A stretch of 42,154 nt of DNA from contig CAZHOV010000024.1 of assembly GCA_964534315.1 (NCBI GenBank), forward strand, positions 1 through 42,154, written 5' to 3'. The notes beneath the pieces were generated by a model. The model had not been told where the DNA came from. It saw only the letters and a list, made by a program, of their open reading frames with translations, and did not search any database. The position numbers and the translations under genes were made by a program. Shown here in pieces: positions 16,273 to 25,543 of this stretch; within the stretch, counting starts at the first letter, position 1, and each line of letters begins with the position of its first letter. The DNA is from CAZHOV01 sp964534315. Its GTDB lineage: Bacteria; Bacteroidota; Bacteroidia; Chitinophagales; Saprospiraceae.

Positions 16273-18906
16273 TTAAAAGTCTTCATCAAATTCTTCTTCC
16301 CCTTTGGGCAAAAGATCGTCTACTTCATCGCCAAAGATATCATCTCCGAATGATTCATCTTCTTCTTTATCTATTTCGGGAATATTGTAGATGCTTTTGT
16401 ATTCGTTACAGTCCAGAATAATTCCAATCTCTCCTGAAGGGATATGGAATTGTTTTGAAAGATTGTAGTTAGATGTTGAATCCGTTTCGAGCCGTTTGAT
16501 AAAATCTCCAAAAATGGGTCTGGCCATTCTGGCGCCTTGTCCGTAGTCGAGGCTTCTGAAGCGTATCCAGCGATCTTCTCCTCCGACCCAGGTGCCGACG
16601 ACCAAGTCTGGCGTTATGCCCATAAACCAACCGTCGGTATAATCGTTTGTGGTTCCTGTTTTTCCGCCGATGTCGCTTTTCAGGTCTTTAGTGTCTCTGG
16701 TCCAGCGAGAAACATGCCGGAGCATTTCGACCATGACATAGTTTGCTTTTTCATTGATGGCTTGTTTACCTTCTTCGCGGCTTTGGTAGATAACCTTTCC
16801 GTTTCGGTCTTTGATCATGGAGACGATGATCGGTTTATTATAATAGCCATTGTTGGCGAAAGCAGCGTAGGCACCCGTCATTTCGAATGCGGTAAGGTCA
16901 GCAGAGCCCAGGCAGATAGAAGGTTGTTTGGGAATCTTGTAGGCGCCGTTAGAGTATTTTTGATCGGGGTCTAATCCGAGATTTCGGGCAAGTTTACGCA
17001 CTTCTTCTGTATCGCCAAGTTGTTTCATCAAGTAGACGGAAACAGTATTTTTAGACTTTTTCAGTGCTTCTTTCAGGGTAAAGGACTCGTAGGAATAGGC
17101 TCCTGAGGAATTGTCAGGTGTCCAGTTTTCAATTAAATTAAAACCTGATTCGCCAACATGGATAGTATAGGGTTGGTCGACCACTTCGTAGCAAGGAGAG
17201 ATCCCTTGCATAGCAATAGCGGTGGCATAGATGAAGGGTTTGAAAGTAGAACCCACTTGCCGGGGAGTAGTGACGTGATCGTACTTGAAATATTTATAAT
17301 TAATCCCCCCTACCCAGGCTTTTACGTAGCCGGTAAGCGGTTCGATAGCGATGGAGCCGGTTTGGAGGAACATACGGTGGTAACGCAGGGAGTCCAGCGG
17401 GCTCATGATCGTATCTTTTTCGAAATTTTCATTATAAGCAAACACCTTCATTGGGACGGGGGTGCTGAAAGCATCATCCACGGCCTTTTGGAATTTCTTC
17501 CATCCGGTTTTGAGGGTATCCCATTGGGGGCTGCTCATAATTTTTTGGTAGGTAATGGCCCGCGTTCTGGGGATGATCTTATTAGATGTAAGGCGTTTAA
17601 TATATCCTTTACTTTCCTCCTCTTCGAGCATGCGTTCGATATCATAATCGCGAAGTTTGTAATCTACTTTTTCGATGAAGGCCTCGATGAGTCCTTCGAG
17701 GTGTTTGTTTCGGAGGTTTTGATAGCGCTCAGAGTTTCGGATTAAGGATTCCAGCGATCTTTGCCGGATCTCCAATTCCCGGTTAGTGGTTTCCGGGGTG
17801 CGATAGGTCCAGGGATCTTTGTTTTTCCATCGGCTCCAGAATTTTTCCTGTAGTTCAGGCATCTTTGCCAGTACAGCTTCTTCCAGTTTTTTCTGCATGT
17901 CCAGATCGATCGTTGTTTGGATTTTCAATCCGTCGGAGTAGATATTGTATTCAGAGCCGTCCGGTTTTTTTTGAGCTTCTTCGGCGAGAATGCGCTTGAG
18001 TTCTTTGACGAGTTCGGCTCTAAAATAGGGAGCCACGCCGTCGATATGGGTTTGTCGTTGAAACCTGATGCCCAATGGAAGTTGGAGAAGAGAGTCATAT
18101 TGAACCTGGGAAAGCAGATTGTTTTTCATCATTTGGTTTAAGACGATCATCCGACGGTGCTTGGTGATATCTGGTCGTCTTAGCGGATTATAAAGAGAGG
18201 GGTTTTTGAGCATTCCGATAAGCATGGCAGCTTCTTCTACCTGCAGCGAATCTTGTGGTTTTCCGAAATAAATTTCAGAAGCTGCTCGTACACCATAAGC
18301 ACCATTAATAAAATCAAACTGATTAAGGTACATGGCGATGATCTCTTCCTTAGTATAGCTTTTTTCCAGTTTGACAGCCGTGATCCATTCCTTAAATTTA
18401 CGGGTAACCAAGGAGAAGACCATCTCTGCCTTGCTCATCCCGGAGAAATTCCTTGAAGAGTAGAGTAGTTTTGCCAATTGTTGGGTAATGGTACTTCCTC
18501 CTCCTGCGCTTCTGTTTTGCAAAACGAGGGTACGGACAAGTACTCTTCCCAGTGCTACTCCATCGATTCCGGAATGTTTGAAATAGCGTTCGTCTTCGGT
18601 AGCGATTAGTGCATTGATCAGATGAGGCGAAAGCTCCTCATAGTCCACTGGAATTCTATTCTCATAATAATACCGTCCAAGCACTTCTGCATTAGCAGTA
18701 AATACTTCAGAAGCAAGATGATTTTTGGGGTTTTCCAATTCCTCAAAGGTGGGAAGGTCTTGGTAAGAAAGGTATATAAAAAAGAAAACAACTGCGAAAA
18801 AGCCCGCTATGGCTAATCCCCACATCCACTTGGCGATTTTCCGGTAGACCGGAATTCGCTTTTGTTTTTGGGTATCAGAAGCTTTTGGGATAGTTGGCAA
18901 TTGCAT
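16273..18906 (-). CDS. Bifunctional penicillin-binding protein 1A
   Basis: A class A PBP: it polymerises lipid II into glycan strands and cross-links the peptides. After a cytoplasmic head and one membrane helix (about residues 27-47) comes a GT51 glycosyltransferase domain with the catalytic EDERYFKHSG motif (E104) and GGSTITQQLAK. The transpeptidase domain carries the serine motif GSTFK (S553), SKN, and KTGTT. The C-terminus is a very acidic tail (DKEEDESFGDDIFGDEVDD), which is unusual enough to note. The length of 877 aa is normal. ATG at 18906. It sits 45 bases after aroB and leads the downstream membrane protein, cyclophilin and gcvT genes. Confidence 0.95.
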   Translation of the reverse strand: MQLPTIPKASDTQKQKRIPVYRKIAKWMWGLAIAGFFAVVFFFIYLSYQDLPTFEELENPKNHLASEVFTANAEVLGRYYYENRIPVDYEELSPHLINALIATEDERYFKHSGIDGVALGRVLVRTLVLQNRSAGGGSTITQQLAKLLYSSRNFSGMSKAEMVFSLVTRKFKEWITAVKLEKSYTKEEIIAMYLNQFDFINGAYGVRAASEIYFGKPQDSLQVEEAAMLIGMLKNPSLYNPLRRPDITKHRRMIVLNQMMKNNLLSQVQYDSLLQLPLGIRFQRQTHIDGVAPYFRAELVKELKRILAEEAQKKPDGSEYNIYSDGLKIQTTIDLDMQKKLEEAVLAKMPELQEKFWSRWKNKDPWTYRTPETTNRELEIRQRSLESLIRNSERYQNLRNKHLEGLIEAFIEKVDYKLRDYDIERMLEEEESKGYIKRLTSNKIIPRTRAITYQKIMSSPQWDTLKTGWKKFQKAVDDAFSTPVPMKVFAYNENFEKDTIMSPLDSLRYHRMFLQTGSIAIEPLTGYVKAWVGGINYKYFKYDHVTTPRQVGSTFKPFIYATAIAMQGISPCYEVVDQPYTIHVGESGFNLIENWTPDNSSGAYSYESFTLKEALKKSKNTVSVYLMKQLGDTEEVRKLARNLGLDPDQKYSNGAYKIPKQPSICLGSADLTAFEMTGAYAAFANNGYYNKPIIVSMIKDRNGKVIYQSREEGKQAINEKANYVMVEMLRHVSRWTRDTKDLKSDIGGKTGTTNDYTDGWFMGITPDLVVGTWVGGEDRWIRFRSLDYGQGARMARPIFGDFIKRLETDSTSNYNLSKQFHIPSGEIGIILDCNEYKSIYNIPEIDKEEDESFGDDIFGDEVDDLLPKGEEEFDEDF

Positions 18907-18951
18907 GATTGGTTCGATTTAGAGTAAATAATATTGCGTCCGTTACCATAA

Positions 18952-20025
18952 TTACAAAAGTACTAAATTTCGATAGTAATTTAAACTTTCCAAAATATCA
19001 CTATAAGTACATGGATAGTTGAACAAGGGAGTACCAATATCTTCTAATAAGGAAAACAGTATTTGGTTCTTTTCGTTCTTTTTATCTTTTTGCATAAAAA
19101 AATACAGCTCCTCAAAACGGTCTTCCGGTATCTGATATTTTTCAAAAAATGTTAAAATAAAGCGAGCGATCTCTTCCACTTTTTTTATTGGAAAGCCCAG
19201 TAGCTTTGAAGAAAGGAATGCTTCGCAAATAATTCCGATGGCAACAGCTTCTCCATGCAGCAGTGGCTTTGGAGTTTGTAACGCTTGACTTTCTAGGGCA
19301 TGACCGATTGTATGGCCCAGATTCAGTACTTTTCGAACGCCTTTTTCGTCAAAATCGGATTCTACTATTTGCTTTTTGATCAAGATACTTTGATAAATCC
19401 AATCTTCCCAACCAACCTGTTCCAGGCTAGAAATAGTTTGCAATTTTTTCCATTCTTCTTTGCCAGCGATCAGCGCATGTTTAATCATTTCTGCAAACCC
19501 GCTCCTTATTTCTCGTTGCGGGAGCGTTTGGAGAAAGGCAGGATCTACAAAGACAGCATTCGGGTTTTGGAAACGTCCTAACGCATTTTTAAGTCCAAGA
19601 AAATCAATACCCACTTTGCCACCCACAGATGCATCGACTTGAGCCAGTAAAGTAGTAGGGAGTTGGACAAAATCGATGCCTCGCATAAATATAGACGCGC
19701 AAAATCCGCCCATGTCACCGATTACACCACCTCCCAGATTGATCATAAGGGATTTTCGATCAAGTCCGGCTTTAAAACATTGTTGGAGAATAGATTGGCA
19801 AGTGCTGATATTTTTATGAACTTCTCCGGGAGGAATTTCAATAACGACCGAGCGGCTTTCCTGTAGAACCGGTTTTAATAAGGGCAGGCAACACCTGCGG
19901 GTATTCTCATCGACTAAGATAGCCAATTTGTTATAGTCTTGGTTCTTGAGCCAGTTTGGGAAGGAATTTGATAAAGGGCCAAGAAAAATAGCATAAGTAT
20001 CCAGCGCGATGGATCGCATAGGCAT
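18952..20025 (-). CDS. aroB: 3-dehydroquinate synthase
   Basis: AroB converts DAHP to 3-dehydroquinate in the shikimate pathway, using NAD and a metal ion. The NAD-binding glycine motif LGGGVIGDMGGF, the segment QLPTTLLAQVDASVGGKVG and the metal-ligand motifs LNLGHTIGHALE and LLHGEAVAIG are all present, so it should be active. I chose the ATG at 20025 (357 aa); the ATG at 20019 is an equally possible start, while the more distal ATG at 20094 would overlap the small upstream gene and adds no conserved sequence. It lies ten bases after that small gene, so they are probably cotranscribed. Confidence 0.95.
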   Translation of the reverse strand: MPMRSIALDTYAIFLGPLSNSFPNWLKNQDYNKLAILVDENTRRCCLPLLKPVLQESRSVVIEIPPGEVHKNISTCQSILQQCFKAGLDRKSLMINLGGGVIGDMGGFCASIFMRGIDFVQLPTTLLAQVDASVGGKVGIDFLGLKNALGRFQNPNAVFVDPAFLQTLPQREIRSGFAEMIKHALIAGKEEWKKLQTISSLEQVGWEDWIYQSILIKKQIVESDFDEKGVRKVLNLGHTIGHALESQALQTPKPLLHGEAVAIGIICEAFLSSKLLGFPIKKVEEIARFILTFFEKYQIPEDRFEELYFFMQKDKKNEKNQILFSLLEDIGTPLFNYPCTYSDILESLNYYRNLVLL

Positions 20026-20035
20026 GAGGGGTGAA

Positions 20036-20254
20036 TTACTTATGTTCGTACCATTGGTTATCATCATTATCCTCCCGATGCGGGGGCACGTCATCTTTAG
20101 CGAAAAGGATACCCAGAGTAGTACCCACTAGTAGGACGGGAACAAAAGCGGTCAGGACGAAGATCACCTTCCAGGATGTAGTAACGGCAGTTAGCAACAA
20201 AACAAAGATGAAGATGAGTACGCTGACGATGGATATAACTTTATAGTTTGACAT
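20036..20254 (-). CDS. Small two-helix membrane protein, unknown function
   Basis: A 72-aa protein with two hydrophobic segments (about residues 7-24 and 29-50) and a short acidic hydrophilic tail (DDVPPHREDNDDNQWYEHK). No known motif is visible. It lies between the CBS protein gene (54 bases away) and aroB (ten bases away) on the same strand, which supports translation as part of this operon. Confidence 0.7.
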   Translation of the reverse strand: MSNYKVISIVSVLIFIFVLLLTAVTTSWKVIFVLTAFVPVLLVGTTLGILFAKDDVPPHREDNDDNQWYEHK

Positions 20255-20308
20255 AAGTCATTAAGATAAGCCTTTGGATGGTGAATTGCCAGCCGGTTAT
20301 GAAATTAA

Positions 20309-20728
20309 TTATTGCCGTTTAGTACTTTTTTTACTTTTTGTTGGTGCGTTTTTGTCAATAAAGCGGTGATTTTCTACAAGTTGTAATAAATCAAAAGCAC
20401 TGAGTACGCCGACGACTTTTTTTTCATGGGTGACCACTAAATGATGTATGTGATGGTTGCGCATAACTCTGGCTGCCACATGGACGCCCGAATATTTGGG
20501 GATGGTCAATACGTCGGTAGTCATAACCTGGCTGATGGGAGTATGTTCACTCATTTTTCCAAGAAAATCTTTAGGTGTAATGATCCCTAGTACTTCCTGC
20601 TCCCCGTCGACGATTGGCAAGCAGTGAATTTTATTTTTTTCCATTATATCTTTGGCATGGCCTATAGACTTGTGTTTTTGAGAGGTTATGACACTTTCAT
20701 GCATCAGATCTTCAACTCGAACTTTCAT
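20309..20728 (-). CDS. Protein with a pair of CBS domains
   Basis: Two CBS domains fill the protein: the first begins VEDLMHESVITSQKHKSIGHAKDIM and ends VLGIITPKDFL; the second begins ISQVMTTDVLTIPKYSGVHVAARVM and ends VVGVLSAFDLLQLVE. Such pairs bind adenine nucleotides and sense energy state. The C-terminal tail is basic (KSKKSTKRQ). No catalytic domain is attached, so it probably acts on a partner. I chose the ATG at 20728 (139 aa); an extension from a TTG at 20806 has no family similarity. The promoter region contains copy 2 of the 37-bp repeat. Confidence 0.9.
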   Translation of the reverse strand: MKVRVEDLMHESVITSQKHKSIGHAKDIMEKNKIHCLPIVDGEQEVLGIITPKDFLGKMSEHTPISQVMTTDVLTIPKYSGVHVAARVMRNHHIHHLVVTHEKKVVGVLSAFDLLQLVENHRFIDKNAPTKSKKSTKRQ

Positions 20729-20839
20729 AAATAGCTTTTTTATTTTGAGATTGTCTTTCGACAATGGTCGTAAGTTTTCAACGAAAAGTTTTTTAAATGC
20801 CTGCAAAAATACTGAATTTACTTTGAATTATTGTTAATT

Positions 20840-20876
20840 TTAAGCGGCAAATCAAAATTGCTTGTATAATAATTTG
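20840..20876. repeat. 37-bp dispersed repeat, copy 2
   Basis: Exact reverse complement of 15-51. It lies in the divergent intergenic region between the CBS gene and the hybrid histidine kinase, and could influence either. Confidence 0.8.
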
Positions 20877-20984
20877 ATAAGGCGCTTAAGTCCCAATAAT
20901 TCTTTATGAGTATTTTTAAAGAATAACCACCACCAAATGCAAAAGCCAAGGAAACAAAATAGGATATCGGATAGTAAGAATAAA

Positions 20985-23918
20985 ATGATTAGGCTTGCCA
21001 TTTGTTGCCTTATCTTGTTTCCGTTATCCATATTCGCTTCTAATGCTCCCTTTCTGATAACTTCTTACCAGGAGGAATATGACCTTTCTCAACATCTTTC
21101 GCTGCTTGAAGCCCCGGCTGATAACTATACCTTTGAACAAGTCAGAAGAGACACACTTTCTTTTTTTACCTTTTCGGGTAAGGATGCAGAGGGTCAGATA
21201 AAACTGGAGGCTAACACCACCTATTGGGGGAAATTAACAATACAGAACCGGCTATCGGACTTCAACCTGAAAGATTGGAATTTGTACCTCGGGGAAAAGA
21301 TGGATTCTGTAGAAGTTTACCTGATCTATCCACGGAGGGAAGTGGAGCGGAAACTGGCCGGTTTTTTATATTCCTATAAGCATAAAGATAAAAAAACAGC
21401 ATTACACATTAATCGGGTAGGTATCTCTATTGAAGGGGGAGCATCGGTGACGGTGTTGTTTCGGGTGAAGAATATTAGAGGTTATAAACCATCGTTCAAT
21501 GTGAAGCTCCTAAAAAAAGAGGCTTATGAAAACCGGTTTGAAAATATTTTTAAGCGGAGGGAAGGGATTTTCCTGGGTTTTATGCTCACAATGATCTTCT
21601 TCAACCTACTTATGTTTTCTGCAACCAAAGACAAGGCCTTTTTATGGCATGGTACCTATTTATCAGCCCTGATTTTGTTTTTATTAGACCTCCACTATAT
21701 TTCTCACAATTTTTATCCCTTTAAGTTATTTCCCATATACAAAAACTCTTGGAATTTAGTCCTGATAACCCTGACAGGTATTGGTTACCTGTATTTCATA
21801 CGGACTTACATGGACCTAAAAAAACTGCTTCCCAGATGGGACTTGATCTTTCAGGGAATTATCTTTTTTCGGGTGCTCTTACTATTGGTCCTGGTCATTT
21901 ATTTTCATTTGACGTATCAGGAAGTCCACACCGACTATGCCATTGCGGCTTCCTTTCTGGTGGAATATACCATTGTTATACTTTGGTTTCTTTGGGATTT
22001 ATATAAGACTAAAAAGCAGATCGGTTATTTTCTGATTGCCGGTACGTTATTTATTTTGATCGATTTGTATATTCTTACCTATTGGTATGTCATTAATGTA
22101 GGAAGCCGTTTTAATTTATTTTTAATTTATCTGGGCTTTTTCGGGGAGATCACCTTATTTACTTATGGTTTGGGGGTTCGTTTTTTTCGGTTGCGAAAAA
22201 CACAGGAAGAGTTTGCCCGCACAAAGCGGATTAACCGCATGAAAGATCAGTTTTATACCAATATCACTCACGAGTTCAGAACGCCTTTAACTATTATCAA
22301 AGGGTTGGCCAATGAGCTTAAATACTGGACGGGGTCGCCGGTAAAGAAGGTGGAGTATTTGAAAACCATTGAAAATAGTAGTGATAATATTTTAAAGTTG
22401 GTGAATGAGTTGCTGGACCTATCTAAAGTGGATAGTGGTTTTGAGTCGTTGAATCTGGTAAGAGGAGATATTATATCATTTCTGGGGTACTTAACGACTT
22501 CTTATGAATCATTTGCTACGCAGGGAGATATCTCTTTACAGATGAAAACTAATCTGGATACTTTTGAGATGGATTATGATGTTGAAAAGATCCAAACGAT
22601 CCTATCAAATTTATTATCAAATGCGATAAAATTTACCGGGCCTAACGGAAAAGTGACCGTTTTTGCAGAGGCAAAGAAGAGCGGCCTGGGCGACGAGTTT
22701 ATTATTCGGGTGAAAGATACAGGCGTCGGGATTCCGGAACATATGTTACCGTTTATTTTTGACCGGTTCTACCAGGGATATCAGCATGAGTATAATTCGC
22801 AACCGGGCACAGGTATCGGATTGGCATTAGTAAAAGGGTTAGTTAAATTGATGAAAGGAACTGTTGAGGTGGAAAGTGAGGTAGGAAAGGGAACGGAATT
22901 TACAGTAAAAATTCCCGTATCAAGAGATGCAGAACCTGTACCCCATCCCTTTTCGGAAGCTGCAATTGAACAAGAGCATCCGATTACATCTACGTCTTCT
23001 TCTGGGGTATCCCATATTGACGGAGATGCACCAACACTACTAATTGTAGACGATAGCCCGGAGATCATTGATTACATGAAATCCATTCTCGATAATCACT
23101 ATCAGATAGAAATTGCGTTAGACGGAAAAAGGGGATTGGAAAAAGCAATAGAGGTCATTCCGGACATGGTGATTAGTGATGTTATTATGCCCGTTATGGA
23201 AGGATATGAGATGCTGGAAGAATTGAAAAAAGATGTGCGGACGAGTCATATTCCGGTCATTTTGTTGACGGCCAAGGATACGGAAAAAGGTCGCTTGGAG
23301 GGCTTTCGGCGGGGAGCTATTGCTTACATGCCAAAACCTTTTAATAAAGAAGAGTTGTTGCTAAGAATAGAAAATTGGTTTAAAGAACGGGAGAAGCTGC
23401 AGAAATTTTATCAAGATCTGGAAGTACAACAACTGGGGCAAGAAAAAGAGCCCGATCCTCAAAGTGAATTTCTCAAAGAGGTATACCAGAATATCAGAGA
23501 GCATATTGATGACGAATCTTTTAAAGTAGAGCAGCTGGCAAGGGCTATGCTGATGAGTCGTTCGCAGTTGTACCGCAAATTTAAAGCACTGACCGGCGAA
23601 AACCCCAAAGAGTTGATCACGAAGATCAGAATGGAAGAAGCCAAGCGGTTGTTGGAAAAAGGAGAGCTGGCTATTGCGGAGGTGGGGCAAGAAGTAGGGT
23701 ATCCGGATCCTTCTAATTTTACAAAAGTATTCAAAGATTATTTCCAGATTAAACCGTCAGAAGTGCAAAAACTTGTCACGGCTTTTCAGCAATTGGCTGC
23801 AAATGGAAAATATATTCCAGATCTGTGGAAAGACCTCGGGTATAATGACCAGAAATCTTTTGAGCTCTCATACAAACGTTGGTTTGGAGAAGATTTGCAG
23901 AAAAACCTGTTGGAATAG
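20985..23918 (+). CDS. Hybrid histidine kinase: 7TMR-DISM sensor, kinase, receiver and AraC-type DNA-binding domain
   Basis: A one-protein two-component system. From the chosen ATG (20985) there is a signal peptide (MIRLAICCLILFPLSIFAS), an extracellular 7TMR-DISMED2-like beta domain to about residue 175, seven membrane helices (7TMR-DISM, about 190-385), then HisKA with phospho-acceptor H429 in THEFRTPLT, an HATPase domain (NLLSNAIKFT, DTGVGIP, GTGIGLALVKGL), a receiver with D732 in VISDVIMP and Lys in MPKPF, and an AraC HTH (VEQLARAMLMSRSQLYRKF, GYPDPSNFTKVFKDYF). The tail has an extra HTH-like half (DLGYNDQKSFELSYKRWFG). An in-frame ATG at 20937 adds 16 basic residues and is possible. The sensed ligand and regulon are unknown; the downstream desaturase and receptor genes are candidates by position. 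Confidence 0.93.
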   Translation: MIRLAICCLILFPLSIFASNAPFLITSYQEEYDLSQHLSLLEAPADNYTFEQVRRDTLSFFTFSGKDAEGQIKLEANTTYWGKLTIQNRLSDFNLKDWNLYLGEKMDSVEVYLIYPRREVERKLAGFLYSYKHKDKKTALHINRVGISIEGGASVTVLFRVKNIRGYKPSFNVKLLKKEAYENRFENIFKRREGIFLGFMLTMIFFNLLMFSATKDKAFLWHGTYLSALILFLLDLHYISHNFYPFKLFPIYKNSWNLVLITLTGIGYLYFIRTYMDLKKLLPRWDLIFQGIIFFRVLLLLVLVIYFHLTYQEVHTDYAIAASFLVEYTIVILWFLWDLYKTKKQIGYFLIAGTLFILIDLYILTYWYVINVGSRFNLFLIYLGFFGEITLFTYGLGVRFFRLRKTQEEFARTKRINRMKDQFYTNITHEFRTPLTIIKGLANELKYWTGSPVKKVEYLKTIENSSDNILKLVNELLDLSKVDSGFESLNLVRGDIISFLGYLTTSYESFATQGDISLQMKTNLDTFEMDYDVEKIQTILSNLLSNAIKFTGPNGKVTVFAEAKKSGLGDEFIIRVKDTGVGIPEHMLPFIFDRFYQGYQHEYNSQPGTGIGLALVKGLVKLMKGTVEVESEVGKGTEFTVKIPVSRDAEPVPHPFSEAAIEQEHPITSTSSSGVSHIDGDAPTLLIVDDSPEIIDYMKSILDNHYQIEIALDGKRGLEKAIEVIPDMVISDVIMPVMEGYEMLEELKKDVRTSHIPVILLTAKDTEKGRLEGFRRGAIAYMPKPFNKEELLLRIENWFKEREKLQKFYQDLEVQQLGQEKEPDPQSEFLKEVYQNIREHIDDESFKVEQLARAMLMSRSQLYRKFKALTGENPKELITKIRMEEAKRLLEKGELAIAEVGQEVGYPDPSNFTKVFKDYFQIKPSEVQKLVTAFQQLAANGKYIPDLWKDLGYNDQKSFELSYKRWFGEDLQKNLLE

Positions 23919-24197
23919 ATAGTCTGTTGGTTTTTATATCGTTATATATTTATTGAAACATTATTACCATTCCTCTCAACTATTTGGTACATCGTTACCA
24001 TTGTTTAAAAACAAAGAAACTACCCTAAGTTGGCGATCCTGCTGCATATTTGAATCATACGAAATGAACATCACATGTGATTAATTGATCTTAACCCCAG
24101 GGTGAAAATTGCCCTCTAAGTTGAAGATCGAGAACGACCGGTTCGGAATAGAGATTTCGTCATTAAGCATTATTTGATGAACTTAATCAACTGAACT
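23919..24197. other. Intergenic region without a gene, 12-base palindrome inside
   Basis: No coding sequence is seen. A perfect palindrome, ATCACATGTGAT, lies at 24070-24081, about 115 bases before the desaturase start. It could be an operator, but one site by itself is weak evidence. Confidence 0.3.
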
Positions 24198-25418
24198 ATG
24201 AGTATCTATCATGTAGCCATCGCTATTCCTATATTCTTTTTTCTATTGGGACTAGAGTGGTACATCAGCCAGAAAAAGCAAAAAGTAGTCTATAATTTCC
24301 GCGATTCGGTTTTGAATATCAGTTGCGGGATTATTGAGCGGGGAATGAATTTATTGTTCTACCTGATCATGTTTGTTTTTTACTATTGGTTGTACAATGA
24401 GTACCGGATGTTTACCTTTGATCAAAGCCACTTTTTAACCTGGACGGCAGCGCTTATCTTGCTTGATTTTATTTACTATTGGCATCACCGGTTTAGCCAC
24501 GAGATCAATGTATTGTGGGGTGCGCATGTGGCTCATCACTCTAGCAATGAATTTAACGGTACGGTAGCTTTTCGAAATTCTTTTGTTCCCTTGTTTATTA
24601 AATTGCTCTGGTGGGTTCCGTTACCCGTTCTGGGGTTTTCTCCTCAGATTATTTTTACAATGGTCCTTGTCAACGGGTTGTATCAATTTATTCTCCACAA
24701 CCGCTTTATCGGTAAGCTTGGGTGGCTGGAATACATCTTGGTCACACCGTCGAGCCATCGGGTGCACCATGGCTCGAATGCTAAGTACCTGGATAAAAAC
24801 TATGGAGCGGTATTCATCATCTGGGATCGCCTTTTTGGCACTTTTACACCTGAGGAAGAAGAGCCTGAGTTTGGATTAACAAAAAAACTGGTTACTCAGA
24901 ACCCCATTACAGTTTATGTGCATCATTGGGTGGATTTAATCCGGTTAAGTCAAAGAGAGAAAAGCTGGAAAAAGAGGATGCAGATATGGTTTGGAAGGCC
25001 CTCCCGCATTTATGCTGAAAATCCCGATTATTATGCGAATACCAAACCAACACACTCAAAAGTTAAGCTCTCCAAGTCATTGGTTGGATACATTGTGGTG
25101 CAATTAATGATCGCCCTTTCAGCAGTAATGTTGACCTATTTATGGCGAGACTTTACTTCGATTTATCAGAAATGGTGGATTGCTGCCTGCTTTATGATTT
25201 CCGGAATTAGTATTTCGCTACTGCTTGAACAGAAGAGTATGTACTTCAGGTTGGAACAGGTCCGGTTACTTTTTCTTGCCGGAACGCTTGGTTTCTTTTT
25301 GCCGACATCTCTGAGTTACTGGCTTGCAGGCCTGTTGATGATAGTGCTATCGTTGATTTGGATTACCTGGTTACACAAAAATGTAAAACAGTCTTTAACG
25401 ATCCTGTATAACCCCTAG
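24198..25418 (+). CDS. Sterol desaturase/fatty acid hydroxylase-family membrane di-iron oxygenase
   Basis: The histidine boxes of the family are present: HHRFSH (residues 96-101), HVAHH (110-114) and HRVHH (187-191), which hold two irons at the cytoplasmic membrane face. Several membrane helices flank them, and the C-terminal third adds more helices, giving 406 aa. This longer form with the extra C-terminal membrane domain resembles the alkylglycerol monooxygenase (TMEM195/AGMO)-like branch, which acts on ether lipids in animals; in bacteria the substrate is usually unproven. ATG at 24198. It stands 279 bases after the hybrid kinase and 125 bases before the TonB-dependent receptor. Confidence 0.9.
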   Translation: MSIYHVAIAIPIFFFLLGLEWYISQKKQKVVYNFRDSVLNISCGIIERGMNLLFYLIMFVFYYWLYNEYRMFTFDQSHFLTWTAALILLDFIYYWHHRFSHEINVLWGAHVAHHSSNEFNGTVAFRNSFVPLFIKLLWWVPLPVLGFSPQIIFTMVLVNGLYQFILHNRFIGKLGWLEYILVTPSSHRVHHGSNAKYLDKNYGAVFIIWDRLFGTFTPEEEEPEFGLTKKLVTQNPITVYVHHWVDLIRLSQREKSWKKRMQIWFGRPSRIYAENPDYYANTKPTHSKVKLSKSLVGYIVVQLMIALSAVMLTYLWRDFTSIYQKWWIAACFMISGISISLLLEQKSMYFRLEQVRLLFLAGTLGFFLPTSLSYWLAGLLMIVLSLIWITWLHKNVKQSLTILYNP

Positions 25419-25440
25419 CTATATTTTCCTACATGGACAT

Positions 25441-25504
25441 GGAGTACACCTATAGGTGTACTCCACTTTTATAGGTGCAGTCCACCTATAGGTGGACTGC
25501 ACCT
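25441..25504. repeat. Double palindrome element with CACCTATAGGTG cores, copy 2
   Basis: Two perfect palindromes lie side by side: 25441-25464 (24 bases) and 25473-25504 (32 bases). Both contain CACCTATAGGTG (25447-25458 and 25483-25494), also found at 2562-2573. The element ends 39 bases before the TonB-dependent receptor start, so it could fold in its 5' leader or terminate the desaturase transcript. Confidence 0.75.
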
Positions 25505-25543
25505 GCGAGGATAAACATTTTTAAGCCTAAAAATCAATCAGTT

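Noticed and set aside
24070..24081. CRP-like operator in the desaturase upstream region
   Set aside because: The palindrome has TCACA and TGTGA halves in the reverse order to a CRP site and with no spacer; one site without a regulator context is too weak.
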